64,000 bases of DNA from Betaproteobacteria bacterium. Its GTDB lineage: Bacteria > Pseudomonadota > Gammaproteobacteria > Burkholderiales > JAEUOS01. The notes beneath the pieces were generated by a model, which did no database searches, was not told the origin of the DNA, and worked only from the letters and a program-made list of their open reading frames with translations. This document shows, piece by piece, positions 11,079 to 20,153 of this stretch (position 1 is its first letter; the number at the start of each line of letters is the position of its first letter). The stretch covers positions 98,039 to 162,038 of the forward strand of contig JAQGMJ010000030.1 in the NCBI GenBank assembly GCA_028292405.1, written 5' to 3'. The position numbers and the translations under genes were made by a program.

Positions 11079-12269
11079 ATGCTCAAGGGCGTCAAGGTGC
11101 TGGCGGTAGAGCAATACGGGGCAGGGCCCTTCGGCACGCAGTTTCTTGCCGACATGGGCGCCGAGGTGATCAAGATCGAGAATCCGGCCGAGGGCGGCGA
11201 TGTGGCGCGCAGTGTCGGGCCGCACTGGCACAAGGAACTGCCGGAGACCGCGCAAAGCGTGTTCTTCCAGGGTCTGAACCGTGCCAAGAAAAGCCTGACC
11301 CTGAATCTGAACAAGGCCGAGGGCAGGACGGTGTTCCATAAACTCGTCGAGAGCGCGGATGCCGTCACCAGCAACCTGCGCGGCGACGTGCCGGCCAAGC
11401 TGGGCCTGACTTACGCGCAACTGTCGGAGATCAATCCGCGCATTGTCTGCGGCCACCTCACCGGCTACGGCCGCGAAGGTGAGCGCGCCAGGTGGCCGGG
11501 CTACGACTTTTTGATGCAGGCGGAGACCGGCTATTTCGAACTCACCGGCGAGCCCGGCAGCGCGCCGGCGCGCTGCGGCCTGTCGCTGATTGACCTGATG
11601 ACCGGCTCGGTGATGAGCATGGCCGTGGTGGCGGGCATCATGCAAGCGCGCAGTTCAGGCAAGGGACGCGACATCGACGTCAGCCTGTTCGACCTCTCGC
11701 TGTACAACCTGAACTACATCGGCCACTGGTACCTGAACGGCGGCGAAGTCATCGGCCGCCTGGCGCGCTCGGCCCACGCGTCGCTGACGCCCTGCCAGAC
11801 CTACAAGACACGCGACGGCTGGATCTACCTGATGTGCAACAAGGAAAAATTCTGGGGCACGCTGTGCGACAAGATCGGCCGGCCGGAGTGGATCACCGAT
11901 CCGCGCTTTGTTACGTTCAAAGAAAGATTCACGAATCGCCCGCTAATCAACGAAATCCTCGATGAGGCCCTGTCGGCGCGCACCACGGACGAGTGGATGA
12001 AAATATTCGCCGGCGCCGTACCCGCGGCGCCGATCTACAACGTGCAGGAGGCGCTGGAAAATCCCTGGGTGAAGGACAGTGACCGCATCGCGCACATCCC
12101 GGTTGAAGGCGGCAAAGACCTGCAGATGCTCGCCTCGCCGATCCGCTACGCCGGGCGCCCCGAGACTTCGCGCGCGCCGGCGATGGGTGAGCACACCGAG
12201 GCCGTGTTGGCTGAAGCCGGCTATACCCCTGCGCAAATCGCGCAATTGCGCGCGCTCGGTGCCGTTTGA
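11079..12269 (+). CDS. Family III CoA-transferase (CaiB/BaiF)
   Basis: A 396-residue enzyme that moves CoA between carboxylic acids. The N-terminus LKGVKVLAVEQYGAGPFGTQFLADMGAEVIKIE is typical of the family. GLSLIDLMTGSVM carries the Asp expected to form the acyl-anhydride intermediate. The ATG at 11079 has an AGAGGCGG ribosome site; an ATG 12 codons upstream would run through the operator region. One base separates it from the GntR gene, and CitE-like and MaoC-like genes follow. Together they suggest activation of a dicarboxylic acid such as itaconate, mesaconate or a malate derivative. The substrate is inferred. Confidence 0.9.
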   Translation: MLKGVKVLAVEQYGAGPFGTQFLADMGAEVIKIENPAEGGDVARSVGPHWHKELPETAQSVFFQGLNRAKKSLTLNLNKAEGRTVFHKLVESADAVTSNLRGDVPAKLGLTYAQLSEINPRIVCGHLTGYGREGERARWPGYDFLMQAETGYFELTGEPGSAPARCGLSLIDLMTGSVMSMAVVAGIMQARSSGKGRDIDVSLFDLSLYNLNYIGHWYLNGGEVIGRLARSAHASLTPCQTYKTRDGWIYLMCNKEKFWGTLCDKIGRPEWITDPRFVTFKERFTNRPLINEILDEALSARTTDEWMKIFAGAVPAAPIYNVQEALENPWVKDSDRIAHIPVEGGKDLQMLASPIRYAGRPETSRAPAMGEHTEAVLAEAGYTPAQIAQLRALGAV

Positions 12270-12270
12270 C

Positions 12271-13035
12271 ATGTCGGTGACGCCGCTGCCCCGCGGCTCC
12301 ACGCCGCAATACACCTTGCTGGCGCAGGAACTGCTGCGGGGGATCGGCGCGGGAGACTATCCGCTCGGTTCGCTGCTGCCGACCGAGGCGGAGCTATGCA
12401 AACGCTATGCCGTCAGCCGCATCACCGCGCGGGCCGCCGTGCGCGAGTTGCAGACCCGCGGCCTGGTATCGCGCCATCCCGGCATCGGCACGCGCATCGA
12501 GTCGGTGCAGACGCGGACGGAGTTTGTCCACGTCAGCGAATCGGTCGATGCCATCCTGCAATCCGCCCAGGCGACTCGCTTCAAGGTACTCAGGCAAGGT
12601 GAAGTGGTGGCCGACGCGGCGCTTGCCGCTGAACTGCATTGTGCCGAAGGCCAGTCATTCCTGGTCGCCGAAGGCCTGCGCACCCGCGAAGGCGCACCGC
12701 CGCAATGCCATGCGCGCCTGTATTTTCCAATGGTCTATTCGCGGGTGACCGAACATCTCGATGGCCATCCGGGCTCGGTGATGCTGCTGCTGGAGCGCCT
12801 GTTCGGCGTGCGCCTGGAAGAAATGCGCCAGACCATCAGCGCGGCCAACCTGCGCGCCGCCGAGGCCAGGGTATTGCAGGCGAAGCCGCGCGAAGCCGCG
12901 CTGCAGACCCGGCGCTGGCACCTGGGCGAGAACGGCCGCCTGCACATGATGGGCGTCAGCCTCTATCCGCAAGATCGCTACAGCTACGCGCTGCGCATGC
13001 GCCGCCAGAACAACGCATCCACCGAGGAAAGATAA
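12271..13035 (+). CDS. GntR-family regulator with UTRA domain
   Basis: A 254-residue HutC-subfamily regulator. The N-terminal winged helix (about residues 10-80) contains LGSLLPTEAELCKRYAVSR and the recognition helix region ITARAAVRELQTRGLVSR. The UTRA effector domain (about 90-245) follows. The ATG lies one base after the CoA-transferase stop, so it is co-transcribed and probably autoregulated through the dyad upstream of the operon. The ligand is likely the pathway substrate or a CoA-linked intermediate. Confidence 0.9.
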   Translation: MSVTPLPRGSTPQYTLLAQELLRGIGAGDYPLGSLLPTEAELCKRYAVSRITARAAVRELQTRGLVSRHPGIGTRIESVQTRTEFVHVSESVDAILQSAQATRFKVLRQGEVVADAALAAELHCAEGQSFLVAEGLRTREGAPPQCHARLYFPMVYSRVTEHLDGHPGSVMLLLERLFGVRLEEMRQTISAANLRAAEARVLQAKPREAALQTRRWHLGENGRLHMMGVSLYPQDRYSYALRMRRQNNASTEER

Positions 13036-13037
13036 AC

Positions 13038-13886
13038 ATGCTCGACATGAATCGCATCAAGGCCTTGCTGTTCACCCCCGGCACCCGGCCGGAAAGATTT
13101 GCCAAAGCGGAAAGCACCCGCGCCGATGGATTGATCATCGATCTCGAGGACGCGGTCGGCCCGGGCGACAAGGACAGTGCGCGGGCAACCGTGGCTGAAT
13201 GGTTTCGGCAACGCGGCGCGCCGGCGCGAAAGGATTTTCTCGTCAGCGTCCGCATCAATTCGGTTTACACGCCGGCCGGATTGCGTGACTTGCTGGCCGT
13301 GGCCGATCTGCTCAAGGAGGGCAGGGCGCCGGATGCGCTCTTGCTGCCCAAGGTCGAATCCGCAGAAGAGGTGGGCCTGGTGGCTCGCCATCTGAAGGGC
13401 GCGGTGCCGCTGATGGGTCTGATCGAATCCGCCGTTGGGTTGGAGCGTGCATTTGCCATCGCCGCCGCGCCAGCCTTGCGCGGCCTCGCATTCGGCGGCG
13501 TCGACCTGGCGGCGGATTTGCGCTGCACGTTCGCGTGGGAACCCTTGCTGGCCGGCCGTGCGCGCGTGGTGCAGGCGGCGGCCAGCCGCGGCATCGGCGT
13601 ACTTGACGTGCCTTTCCTGGATATCCAGGACGGGCCGGGCCTGTCCGCTGAATGCGCGCGCGCCAAGGCGATGGGCTTCAACGGCAAGCTGGCGATCCAT
13701 CCCAGCCAGGTCGATGGAATTGCAGCGGCCTTTACGCCGACCGCCGGCGAAATCGAGTTCGCCCATGGCGTGCTCGCCGCCTATGAAGCCGCGTCCGGTG
13801 GCGCCTGTACTTACAAAGGCAAGATGGTGGACGAACCGGTAGTCATCGCCGCGCGCCAGGTGCTTGCGCGCGTTAGCCCTGCCTGA
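13038..13886 (+). CDS. CitE-like beta-hydroxyacyl-CoA lyase
   Basis: A 282-residue HpcH/HpaI/CitE TIM-barrel protein. LLFTPGTRPERFAKA at the start, DGLIIDLEDAV, the arginine-bearing strand SVRIN, the metal-ligand Glu in LPKVESAEEV and the Asp in GGVDLAADL are all in place. The family cleaves citryl-, malyl-, methylmalyl- or citramalyl-CoA. Two bases separate it from the GntR gene, and the MaoC-like gene follows. With that hydratase and the CoA-transferase it would complete activation, hydration and cleavage of a branched dicarboxylate. The specific substrate is unproven. Confidence 0.88.
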   Translation: MLDMNRIKALLFTPGTRPERFAKAESTRADGLIIDLEDAVGPGDKDSARATVAEWFRQRGAPARKDFLVSVRINSVYTPAGLRDLLAVADLLKEGRAPDALLLPKVESAEEVGLVARHLKGAVPLMGLIESAVGLERAFAIAAAPALRGLAFGGVDLAADLRCTFAWEPLLAGRARVVQAAASRGIGVLDVPFLDIQDGPGLSAECARAKAMGFNGKLAIHPSQVDGIAAAFTPTAGEIEFAHGVLAAYEAASGGACTYKGKMVDEPVVIAARQVLARVSPA

Positions 13887-13899
13887 ATCGGAAAATACA

Positions 13900-14952
13900 A
13901 TGAGCTTCTACGCCTACAGCCGCATCGCCGAAAACCGCTATCGCGAGCGCTTCGGCCTGGATTTTGAAGATTTCAGCCCCGGGCAGCATTTTTTACATCG
14001 CCCGGGCGTCACCATCACCCAGCAGGACAATCTGGACGAAGCGCTGGACACGCTTAACGCGGCGATGCTGCACTACGACGCCAACTACGCCGCCCGCACC
14101 ACCTGGAAAAAGCCGCTGATGGTTTCCACCATCACGTTGCAACGCTTGATCGGCATGTCGTCCAAGACTTTCGGCCGCAAGCGAGAGATTCTCGGCTTCA
14201 AGGAAATCGCCATGACCGCACCGGTGTTCGGCGGCGACACCCTGTACGCGGAATCCGAAATCCTGTTGGCGACTCCGGGCACCGACACAGGTACCGGCGA
14301 GGTGACGGTGCTCTGCCGTGGCGTCAACCAGGAAGGCCGCGAGGTGGCACGCGTTACCTACCGCGTCGCGGTGTGGAAACGTGGACAACATCCGGAAGAC
14401 CGCGCCGCGCCGGGCGCGCGCCTGGCCGAGCCGCGCTTCGCTTCGCATCGACAGACTGAAGATGGCGCGTGGATGGAAGCGGTGGGGCTATTCTTCGAGG
14501 ATTGTCGCGCCGACGAGACCTTCGTGCATTGGCCGCGCCGCACCTTGCTGCGCGATGAAGGTATGGAGCACGCCTGGCGCTCCCTGGAGCTGGCGCCGCA
14601 ATACCATGATCTGGACTGGATTTCGCGGCATGCGGAAGGCAACTTCCGTTTCAGCGAAACCTGGATCGTCACGATCGCCACCGCGATGACTACCCGCACT
14701 TTCGGCCGGGTGGTCGCCAATCTGGGCTGGACCGACATCGAATTTCATGGCAAAGTCGCGCCCGGTGATACGATGGAATCCGAATCCACCATCCTCGACA
14801 AGCGCGAGTCCAAGTCCCGTCCCAACGAAGGCATCCTTTCGGTTGAGACCCGGGCCACAAACCAGCGCGGCGAGGCGGTGCTCTCTTACAAGCGCAATTT
14901 GTTGGTCTACAAACGCGCTGCCGAGACGCCTTACGCCGCTGCTGGCTACTGA
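13900..14952 (+). CDS. Double hot-dog MaoC-like hydratase
   Basis: A 350-residue protein with two hot-dog folds (about residues 10-165 and 185-345). The first keeps a hydratase-like N-x-x-x-x-H-x-D pattern (NAAMLHYD); the second (RADETFVHWPRR onward) looks degenerate at the active site. Length and layout resemble mesaconyl-CoA hydratases and related C5-dicarboxyl-CoA hydratases. I start it at the ATG at 13900, 13 bases after the lyase stop; an earlier in-frame ATG lies inside the lyase gene. It would supply the hydroxyacyl-CoA that the CitE-like enzyme cleaves. Confidence 0.85.
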   Translation: MSFYAYSRIAENRYRERFGLDFEDFSPGQHFLHRPGVTITQQDNLDEALDTLNAAMLHYDANYAARTTWKKPLMVSTITLQRLIGMSSKTFGRKREILGFKEIAMTAPVFGGDTLYAESEILLATPGTDTGTGEVTVLCRGVNQEGREVARVTYRVAVWKRGQHPEDRAAPGARLAEPRFASHRQTEDGAWMEAVGLFFEDCRADETFVHWPRRTLLRDEGMEHAWRSLELAPQYHDLDWISRHAEGNFRFSETWIVTIATAMTTRTFGRVVANLGWTDIEFHGKVAPGDTMESESTILDKRESKSRPNEGILSVETRATNQRGEAVLSYKRNLLVYKRAAETPYAAAGY

Positions 14953-15084
14953 AAAACCGAAAAAATGGCCTGTGGGCCCCTGTATTTCGCTTTTTCAGCC
15001 CTCATTTAAGCTGGAAGCGCCGCAAAAGCGCGCCAAAAGTGCGATGATTCGTCTTGTCGCGCGAATCAAGCCGAGCCTGAAAAT

Positions 15085-15110
15085 GAAAAAAGCCTTGCGT
15101 GAGCAAGGCC
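15085..15110 (-). terminator. Intrinsic terminator after tRNA-Leu
   Basis: Read on the minus strand, GCCTTGC-TCAC-GCAAGGC is a perfect 7-bp stem followed directly by a run of six T. It lies about 20 bases beyond the tRNA 3' end. Confidence 0.85.
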
Positions 15111-15130
15111 TTCATCGAACCGCTAAAACT

Positions 15131-15217
15131 TGGTGCCCAGAAGAGGACTCGAACCTCCACAGTGTTGCCACCGCCAGGACCTGAACCTGGTGCGTCTACC
15201 AATTCCGCCATCTGGGC
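15131..15217 (-). tRNA. tRNA-Leu (anticodon CAG)
   Basis: The reverse strand folds as an 87-nt class II tRNA with encoded CCA. The acceptor arms GCCCAGA and TCTGGGC pair. The anticodon stem CCAGG/CCTGG encloses the loop TTCAGGT with anticodon CAG. A long variable arm and the T-arm GGTTCGAGTCC follow. The large variable arm and anticodon identify leucine. It has its own downstream terminator and is divergent from rnr. Confidence 0.96.
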
Positions 15218-15240
15218 GCGGCGACCGCAGAAGTGAAGGT

Positions 15241-15246
15241 TTTATA
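15241..15246 (-). promoter_or_regulatory. Possible -10 box of tRNA-Leu
   Basis: TATAAA on the minus strand lies 23 bases before the tRNA 5' end. The only -35-like hexamer, TTGCAG, is at a poor 20-base spacing, so this is a weak call. Confidence 0.3.
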
Positions 15247-15298
15247 CATTTCTATGTAAAACCGCTCTGCAATCGACAACAATGGAATTATAGCAAAA

Positions 15299-17836
15299 TT
15301 GAAACAAAAAGCACAAACCTCGGCAGCGAAAAAAAATCGCACCGGCAATAACACCAAATCTCCTTCAGGGTTGAATCGCTCGAAAAGCCGCAGCCAGCCC
15401 GACGAAGGCAGCCGTTCCCCGCGGCAGCAATTCGGCGCTCCCCCCTACCGTACCGTGATCCCCGAGCGAGTCGCCATCGCCGCGGCCGTCGAGCAGGAAC
15501 CAGGCATCGGCATTTCGAAAATCGCACGCCTGCTCTCGGTAGAACGCGATGCGCTCGAAGGCCTGACCCGGCGCGTCGACGCCATGCTGCGCGACGGCGA
15601 ACTGATCCTCAAGAGCAGCGGCCAGTTGTACGCGGGCACGCCGCGCGAACTCGAGACCGGCAAGCTTTCGCGCCATCGCGAAGGCTACGGCTTCATCACC
15701 CCGGAGAGCGGCGGCGACGACCTGTATGTCGCGTCCCACAATCTGGGCGGCGCGATGCACGGCGACACGGTTGCCTACGCGCGCCGCGGCCAGGACAAGC
15801 GCGGGCGCCAGGAAGCGAAAATCGTCGAGGTGCGCGCGCGCGCCATCACCCAGGTCGTTGGCCGCCTGAAGCGCGACGGTTCGCGCTGGGTGGCGATCCC
15901 GCGCGACCGCAATTTCAGCGACCCCGTGGTGCTCGACAAGAGTACGCGCGGAGAGGAGGGCGACTTCGTCGCCGTCAGCATCACGCGCTACCCCGAAGGC
16001 GGCCAGCCGATGGAGGGCAAGGTCACCGAGGTGCTCGGCGGCGAGACCGATTCGGGTATCGAAATCGAAGTCGCGTTGCGCAAGCACGACCTGCCGCACG
16101 TTTTCTCCAAGGCGGCGGAGCAGGAAGCGGAAAAACTTCCCGCCGAATTGCGCCCGGCCGACTACAAGGACCGCCACGATGTGCGTGACCTGCCGCTGGT
16201 CACCATCGACGGCGAGGACGCGCGCGACTTCGACGACGCTGTTTTCTGCGAGCCGCAAAAGACGCCGAGCGGCAAGCCTGGCAAGGGCTTTCGCCTAGTG
16301 GTGGCGATTGCCGACGTCAGCCATTACGTCAAGCCGGGTGCGCCGCTGGACGTGGATGCGCGCGAGCGCTCCACCTCCGTGTATTTTCCCCGCCGCGTGA
16401 TCCCCATGCTGCCGGAAAAACTTTCCAACGGCCTGTGTTCACTGAACCCTGACGTAGACCGTCTGGTGATGGTGTGCGACATGGGCATCTCGCCCGAAGG
16501 CGAAATCCAGCGCTACGAGTTCTATCCCGGCGTGATGCACTCGAAGGCGCGCTTCACCTATACGGAAGTCGCGGAAATTCTCGCCAACCCCAAGGGCGAG
16601 GCAGCGGAAAAGCGCAAGGCGCTGGTGCCGCACCTGGCCAATCTCTACAAGGTGTTCCACGCCTTGCTGGGCGCGCGCGCCAAGCGCGGCGCGATCGACT
16701 TCGAGTCGACTGAAACCAAAATGGTCTTCAACGAGGCCGGGCGCATCGAGCGCATCGTGCCGGTGGTGCGCAACGATGCCCACAAGGTGATCGAGGAATG
16801 CATGCTGGCGGCCAACGTCTGCGCCGCGGAATATCTCGACAAGTTCAAGCACCCGGCCCTGTTCCGCGTCCACATGGGACCGACACCGGAAAAACTAGAA
16901 AACCTGCGTGGCTTTTTGGGCCCCTTGAGCCTGACGCTGGGCGGCGGCGAGAGCCCGGGCGCCAAGGACTATGCCAAGCTGGCGCAAGAGATCAAGGGCC
17001 GTCCGGATGCGGCGCTGATTTCCAGTGTAATGCTCCGCTCGATGCAGCAGGCGCAGTACGCGCCGGACAACGTCGGCCACTTCGGCCTGTCCTACGACAT
17101 GTACGCGCACTTCACCTCGCCGATCCGCCGCTATCCGGACTTGCTGGTGCACCGCTCGATCAAGGCGGTGCTCAAGCGCCGCAAGTACCATGAAGACGAT
17201 TGGGATGCGCTGGGCGTGCATTGCTCGAAAAACGAGCGCCGCGCCGACGATGCCTCGCGTGAAGTGCAGTCCTGGCTCAAGTGCCACTATGCCGCCGAGC
17301 ATCTGGGCGACGAGTTCGATGGCACCATCAGCGGGGTTGCCGGCTTCGGCATTTTCGTCACCGTGGAGCCGCTGATGATCGACGGCATGATCCACATCTC
17401 CGAACTGGGGCGCGACTACTTTCAGTTCGACGAGACGCATCACCTGTTGCGCGGCGAACGCAGCGGCAAGGAATTCCGCTTCGGCCAGCGCGTGCGGGTG
17501 AAGATCGTTCGCGCCGATGCCGATTCGCTGAAAATCGACCTGGCCCTGCTCGAGATGCCGGCTGTGGCACCGCAGGCGCCGCCGGCACCCAATGTCGATG
17601 TAGCCGTGCATGCCGAAGAGACGATGGCCAAACCCGCCAGGGCGGCCAAGCCTGCGCGGCGGCTCCGGCAGGAAGAGGAAGCCGCGCCAGCCAAGGCCGC
17701 AAAATCGGCCAAGCCGGCGAAAGTTGCAAAACAGGAGAAGGCGGCGCCCGCCAAATCCGCCGACGTTGCGGTAAAGTCCGCTCCGGCGAAAAAAGCCGCA
17801 CGTAAAAAATCACCGCCCGCGAAGGGCGAGCGTTAG
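15299..17836 (+). CDS. rnr: Ribonuclease R
   Basis: An 845-residue 3'-5' exoribonuclease that degrades structured RNA. A basic N-terminus leads into a winged-helix region (about residues 58-110) and two cold-shock domains. The RNB catalytic domain has metal-binding aspartates in DGEDARDFDDAV near residue 305. An S1 domain (about 671-750) and a Lys/Ala-rich tail follow. The start is uncertain: TTG at 15299 is the best placed, since no ATG occurs before the conserved region, but its ribosome site is weak. It lies upstream of an oxidoreductase gene and rlmB, the usual betaproteobacterial neighbour. Confidence 0.94.
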   Translation: MKQKAQTSAAKKNRTGNNTKSPSGLNRSKSRSQPDEGSRSPRQQFGAPPYRTVIPERVAIAAAVEQEPGIGISKIARLLSVERDALEGLTRRVDAMLRDGELILKSSGQLYAGTPRELETGKLSRHREGYGFITPESGGDDLYVASHNLGGAMHGDTVAYARRGQDKRGRQEAKIVEVRARAITQVVGRLKRDGSRWVAIPRDRNFSDPVVLDKSTRGEEGDFVAVSITRYPEGGQPMEGKVTEVLGGETDSGIEIEVALRKHDLPHVFSKAAEQEAEKLPAELRPADYKDRHDVRDLPLVTIDGEDARDFDDAVFCEPQKTPSGKPGKGFRLVVAIADVSHYVKPGAPLDVDARERSTSVYFPRRVIPMLPEKLSNGLCSLNPDVDRLVMVCDMGISPEGEIQRYEFYPGVMHSKARFTYTEVAEILANPKGEAAEKRKALVPHLANLYKVFHALLGARAKRGAIDFESTETKMVFNEAGRIERIVPVVRNDAHKVIEECMLAANVCAAEYLDKFKHPALFRVHMGPTPEKLENLRGFLGPLSLTLGGGESPGAKDYAKLAQEIKGRPDAALISSVMLRSMQQAQYAPDNVGHFGLSYDMYAHFTSPIRRYPDLLVHRSIKAVLKRRKYHEDDWDALGVHCSKNERRADDASREVQSWLKCHYAAEHLGDEFDGTISGVAGFGIFVTVEPLMIDGMIHISELGRDYFQFDETHHLLRGERSGKEFRFGQRVRVKIVRADADSLKIDLALLEMPAVAPQAPPAPNVDVAVHAEETMAKPARAAKPARRLRQEEEAAPAKAAKSAKPAKVAKQEKAAPAKSADVAVKSAPAKKAARKKSPPAKGER

Positions 17837-17846
17837 AGGAATAGTC

Positions 17847-18851
17847 ATGGCATTACCTGCAACCATGCAGTATGTGGATCACGGCACCGGCGGCTCCGCC
17901 GAATGCATGCAAGTCAAGCAAGGCCCGTTGCCACAGCTTAAAGCCGGCGAAGTGCTGGTCGAAGTTGCCTACGCCGGCATCAACCGGCCCGATGTGCTGC
18001 AGCGTGCCGGCAAATACCCGCCGCCGCCGGGTGCTTCGCCCGTGCTGGGTCTGGAAGTGGCCGGCAAGATCGCGGCTAAGGCAGATGACGTGACGCAATG
18101 GAACGTCGGCGACACGGTTTGCGCCCTGACTTCCGGCGGCGGCTATGCAGAGTACTGCGCCGTGCATGCTTCGCACTGCCTGCCGATTCCCCAGGGCCTG
18201 TCGATCGAAGAGGCGGCAGCCCTGCCGGAGAACTATTTCACCGTCTGGAGCAATGTGTTCGAGCGCGGCGCACTCAAGGCAGGTGAGAGCTTTCTGGTGC
18301 ACGGCGGCTCCGGCGGCATCGGCATCACCGCGATCCAGCTGGCGCGTGCCTTCGGCGCCACCGTCTACACCACGGTGGGCAGCGCCGAAAAGGTGGCGGC
18401 GGTAAAAAAGCTGGGCGCCGACGTGGCGATCAATTATCACGAGCAGGACTGGGCCAAGGAGCTTTGGGCCCTGACCAACAAGCAGGGCGTCAACTGCATC
18501 CTCGACATGGTCGGCGGCCCTTACGTGGAAAAGAATTTGCGTTCGCTGGCCATGGAAGGCCGGCTGGTGCAGATCGCTTTCCTGCAGGCGCCGAAGGTGG
18601 AAATCGATTGCACTCCCATCATGGTCAAGCGCCTGGTGTTCACCGGCTCGACCCTGCGGCCGCAAAGCATCGAGAAAAAGGCAGCCATCGCGCGTGCCCT
18701 GCGCGAAAAAGTGTGGCCGCTGATCGAAGCGAAGAAGGCCGGCACGCTGATCCATAGCACCTTCACGCTCGCTGAAGCGCCGCAGGCGCATGCGCTGATG
18801 GAAGCCTCCAGCCACATCGGCAAGATCATGCTGAAGGTCAAAGGGGAATGA
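17847..18851 (+). CDS. NAD(P)H quinone oxidoreductase, PIG3 type
   Basis: A 334-residue zinc-free medium-chain dehydrogenase/reductase. The N-terminal GroES-like part contains [22 protein letters not shown], typical of the quinone oxidoreductase/PIG3 branch. The Rossmann region [20 protein letters not shown] binds NADPH. The cysteine and histidine ligands of zinc alcohol dehydrogenases are absent. It is inserted between rnr and rlmB, 10 bases after rnr and preceded by a GAGG ribosome site. The natural substrate is unknown. Confidence 0.9.
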   Translation: MALPATMQYVDHGTGGSAECMQVKQGPLPQLKAGEVLVEVAYAGINRPDVLQRAGKYPPPPGASPVLGLEVAGKIAAKADDVTQWNVGDTVCALTSGGGYAEYCAVHASHCLPIPQGLSIEEAAALPENYFTVWSNVFERGALKAGESFLVHGGSGGIGITAIQLARAFGATVYTTVGSAEKVAAVKKLGADVAINYHEQDWAKELWALTNKQGVNCILDMVGGPYVEKNLRSLAMEGRLVQIAFLQAPKVEIDCTPIMVKRLVFTGSTLRPQSIEKKAAIARALREKVWPLIEAKKAGTLIHSTFTLAEAPQAHALMEASSHIGKIMLKVKGE

Positions 18852-18879
18852 ACCCCGCCCAAAATTTGGAAAGCGTTTC

Positions 18880-19617
18880 GTGACTACCCGTTTCATTTAT
18901 GGCTTCCACGCGGTTGCCAGCCGCATCCGCCAGCGCGCCGATTCAGTGGTCGAGGTCTATCTCGATACCTCGCGCAAGGACGGGCGCGCCCGCGACATGG
19001 CCAAGCTGGCCGAGAGCATGCGCGTGCGCGTGGTGCAGGTCGATGGCGGGCGTCTGGACGGCATGGCCGGCGGCGGCCGGCATCAAGGTGTCGCGGCGAA
19101 GGTGGAACTGGTGGAACTCGCCACTTCGCTTGATGACGTGCTCGACAAGGTCAGCGGCCCGCCGCTGGTGCTGGTGCTCGACAGCATTACCGATCCACAT
19201 AATCTCGGCGCCTGCCTGCGTACGGCAGATGCGGCCGGTGTGCATGCGGTGATCGCGCCGAAAGATCACGCGGTGGGCCTGAACGCCACCGTGATCAAGG
19301 TTGCTTCGGGCGCGGCCGACACCGTGCCCTACATCACGGTCACCAATCTGGCGCGCACCATGCGCGAGTTGAAAGAGCGCGACATCTGGATCATCGGTGC
19401 CGATGGCGAAGCCGAGACCGCGCATTTCGCGCCTGGCCTGGACCGGCCGCTGGCCTGGGTCTTGGGCGCCGAAGGCGAGGGCTTGCGCCGGTTGACGCGC
19501 GAGACCTGCGACGAGTTGCGGCGCATCCCGATGGCCGGCGGCATTGAAAGCCTGAACGTTTCAGTGGCCACCGGCGTCTGCCTCTTCGAGTCGGTACGGC
19601 AGCGTTCGGGCAAGTAG
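18880..19617 (+). CDS. rlmB: 23S rRNA (guanosine-2'-O-)-methyltransferase RlmB
   Basis: A 245-residue SpoU/TrmH-family enzyme that 2'-O-methylates a conserved guanosine of 23S rRNA. An N-terminal substrate-binding domain begins with [13 protein letters not shown]. The knotted methyltransferase domain carries motif 1 ([18 protein letters not shown]), motif 2 ([13 protein letters not shown]) and motif 3 ([14 protein letters not shown]). The start is GTG. Association with rnr in one run is common in proteobacteria. Confidence 0.96.
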   Translation: MTTRFIYGFHAVASRIRQRADSVVEVYLDTSRKDGRARDMAKLAESMRVRVVQVDGGRLDGMAGGGRHQGVAAKVELVELATSLDDVLDKVSGPPLVLVLDSITDPHNLGACLRTADAAGVHAVIAPKDHAVGLNATVIKVASGAADTVPYITVTNLARTMRELKERDIWIIGADGEAETAHFAPGLDRPLAWVLGAEGEGLRRLTRETCDELRRIPMAGGIESLNVSVATGVCLFESVRQRSGK

Positions 19618-19834
19618 TTTGCTACGCGCGCCTTGGGTTGCACGCGTTGTTTTTTTGTCACATTCCCGCCGTCAACCTTGCGAAAAACTTTGCCTCCTCA
19701 CCGGATTTAACGGTACTGTCGGGGCGCAGTCTATTTCCAAGTCTTGTTGATACTCTTGTTGCATCCGTTGTCCCGGGACGGGATGGCGGCGTGTGTAAGT
19801 GGTTCTCATCTAGCTTCTTGGTTGGGTTGCAAAC

Positions 19835-19858
19835 GGCTCGATTTCGAGCCCATTTTTT
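19835..19858 (+). promoter_or_regulatory. Hairpin plus T-run in the cold-shock gene leader
   Basis: GGCTCGA-TT-TCGAGCC is followed within three bases by TTTTTT, 22 bases before the cold-shock ATG. It looks like an attenuator or temperature-sensitive leader element rather than the end of a gene. The whole leader region since rlmB is about 260 bases without a gene, typical for cold-shock mRNAs. Confidence 0.5.
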
Positions 19859-19879
19859 AATTTGCAAAAGGAAACTAGC

Positions 19880-20083
19880 ATGGCAACCGGAATTGTTAAG
19901 TGGTTCAACGACGCCAAGGGCTTCGGCTTCATCACCCCGGACGAGGGTTCCGAAGACCTGTTCGCTCACTTCTCCGAAATCAAGGCTGACGGCTTCAAGT
20001 CGCTGCGCGAAAACCAGCGCGTCGAGTTCGAAGTCAAGACCGGCCCGAAGGGCAAGCAAGCCGCTTCGATCAAGCCGCTGTAA
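19880..20083 (+). CDS. CspA-family cold-shock protein
   Basis: A 67-residue single cold-shock domain that melts RNA secondary structure. RNP1 (KGFGFI) and RNP2-like (DLFAHF) motifs are present, and the start [18 protein letters not shown] is canonical. AAAGGAAA precedes the ATG at 19880. It is monocistronic, with a long leader containing a hairpin and a strong terminator behind it. Several paralogues usually exist, so I do not assign a letter. Confidence 0.96.
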   Translation: MATGIVKWFNDAKGFGFITPDEGSEDLFAHFSEIKADGFKSLRENQRVEFEVKTGPKGKQAASIKPL

Positions 20084-20103
20084 ATCCAGCGCAGCTTGAA
20101 GTG

Positions 20104-20133
20104 AAAACCGCAGCCTTGGGCTGCGGTTTTTTT
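20104..20133. terminator. Intrinsic terminator after the cold-shock gene
   Basis: ACCGCAGCC-TTG-GGCTGCGGT forms a 9-bp stem followed by seven T. The A-run on the other side allows weaker use by the convergent glutathione peroxidase gene. Confidence 0.9.
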
Positions 20134-20153
20134 ATGCCTGGAACGTTTGCGCG

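Noticed and set aside
17640..17836. Lys/Ala-rich repeats at the end of rnr as a separate histone-like gene
   Set aside because: It is continuous with the RNase R frame, and basic tails are normal in that family.
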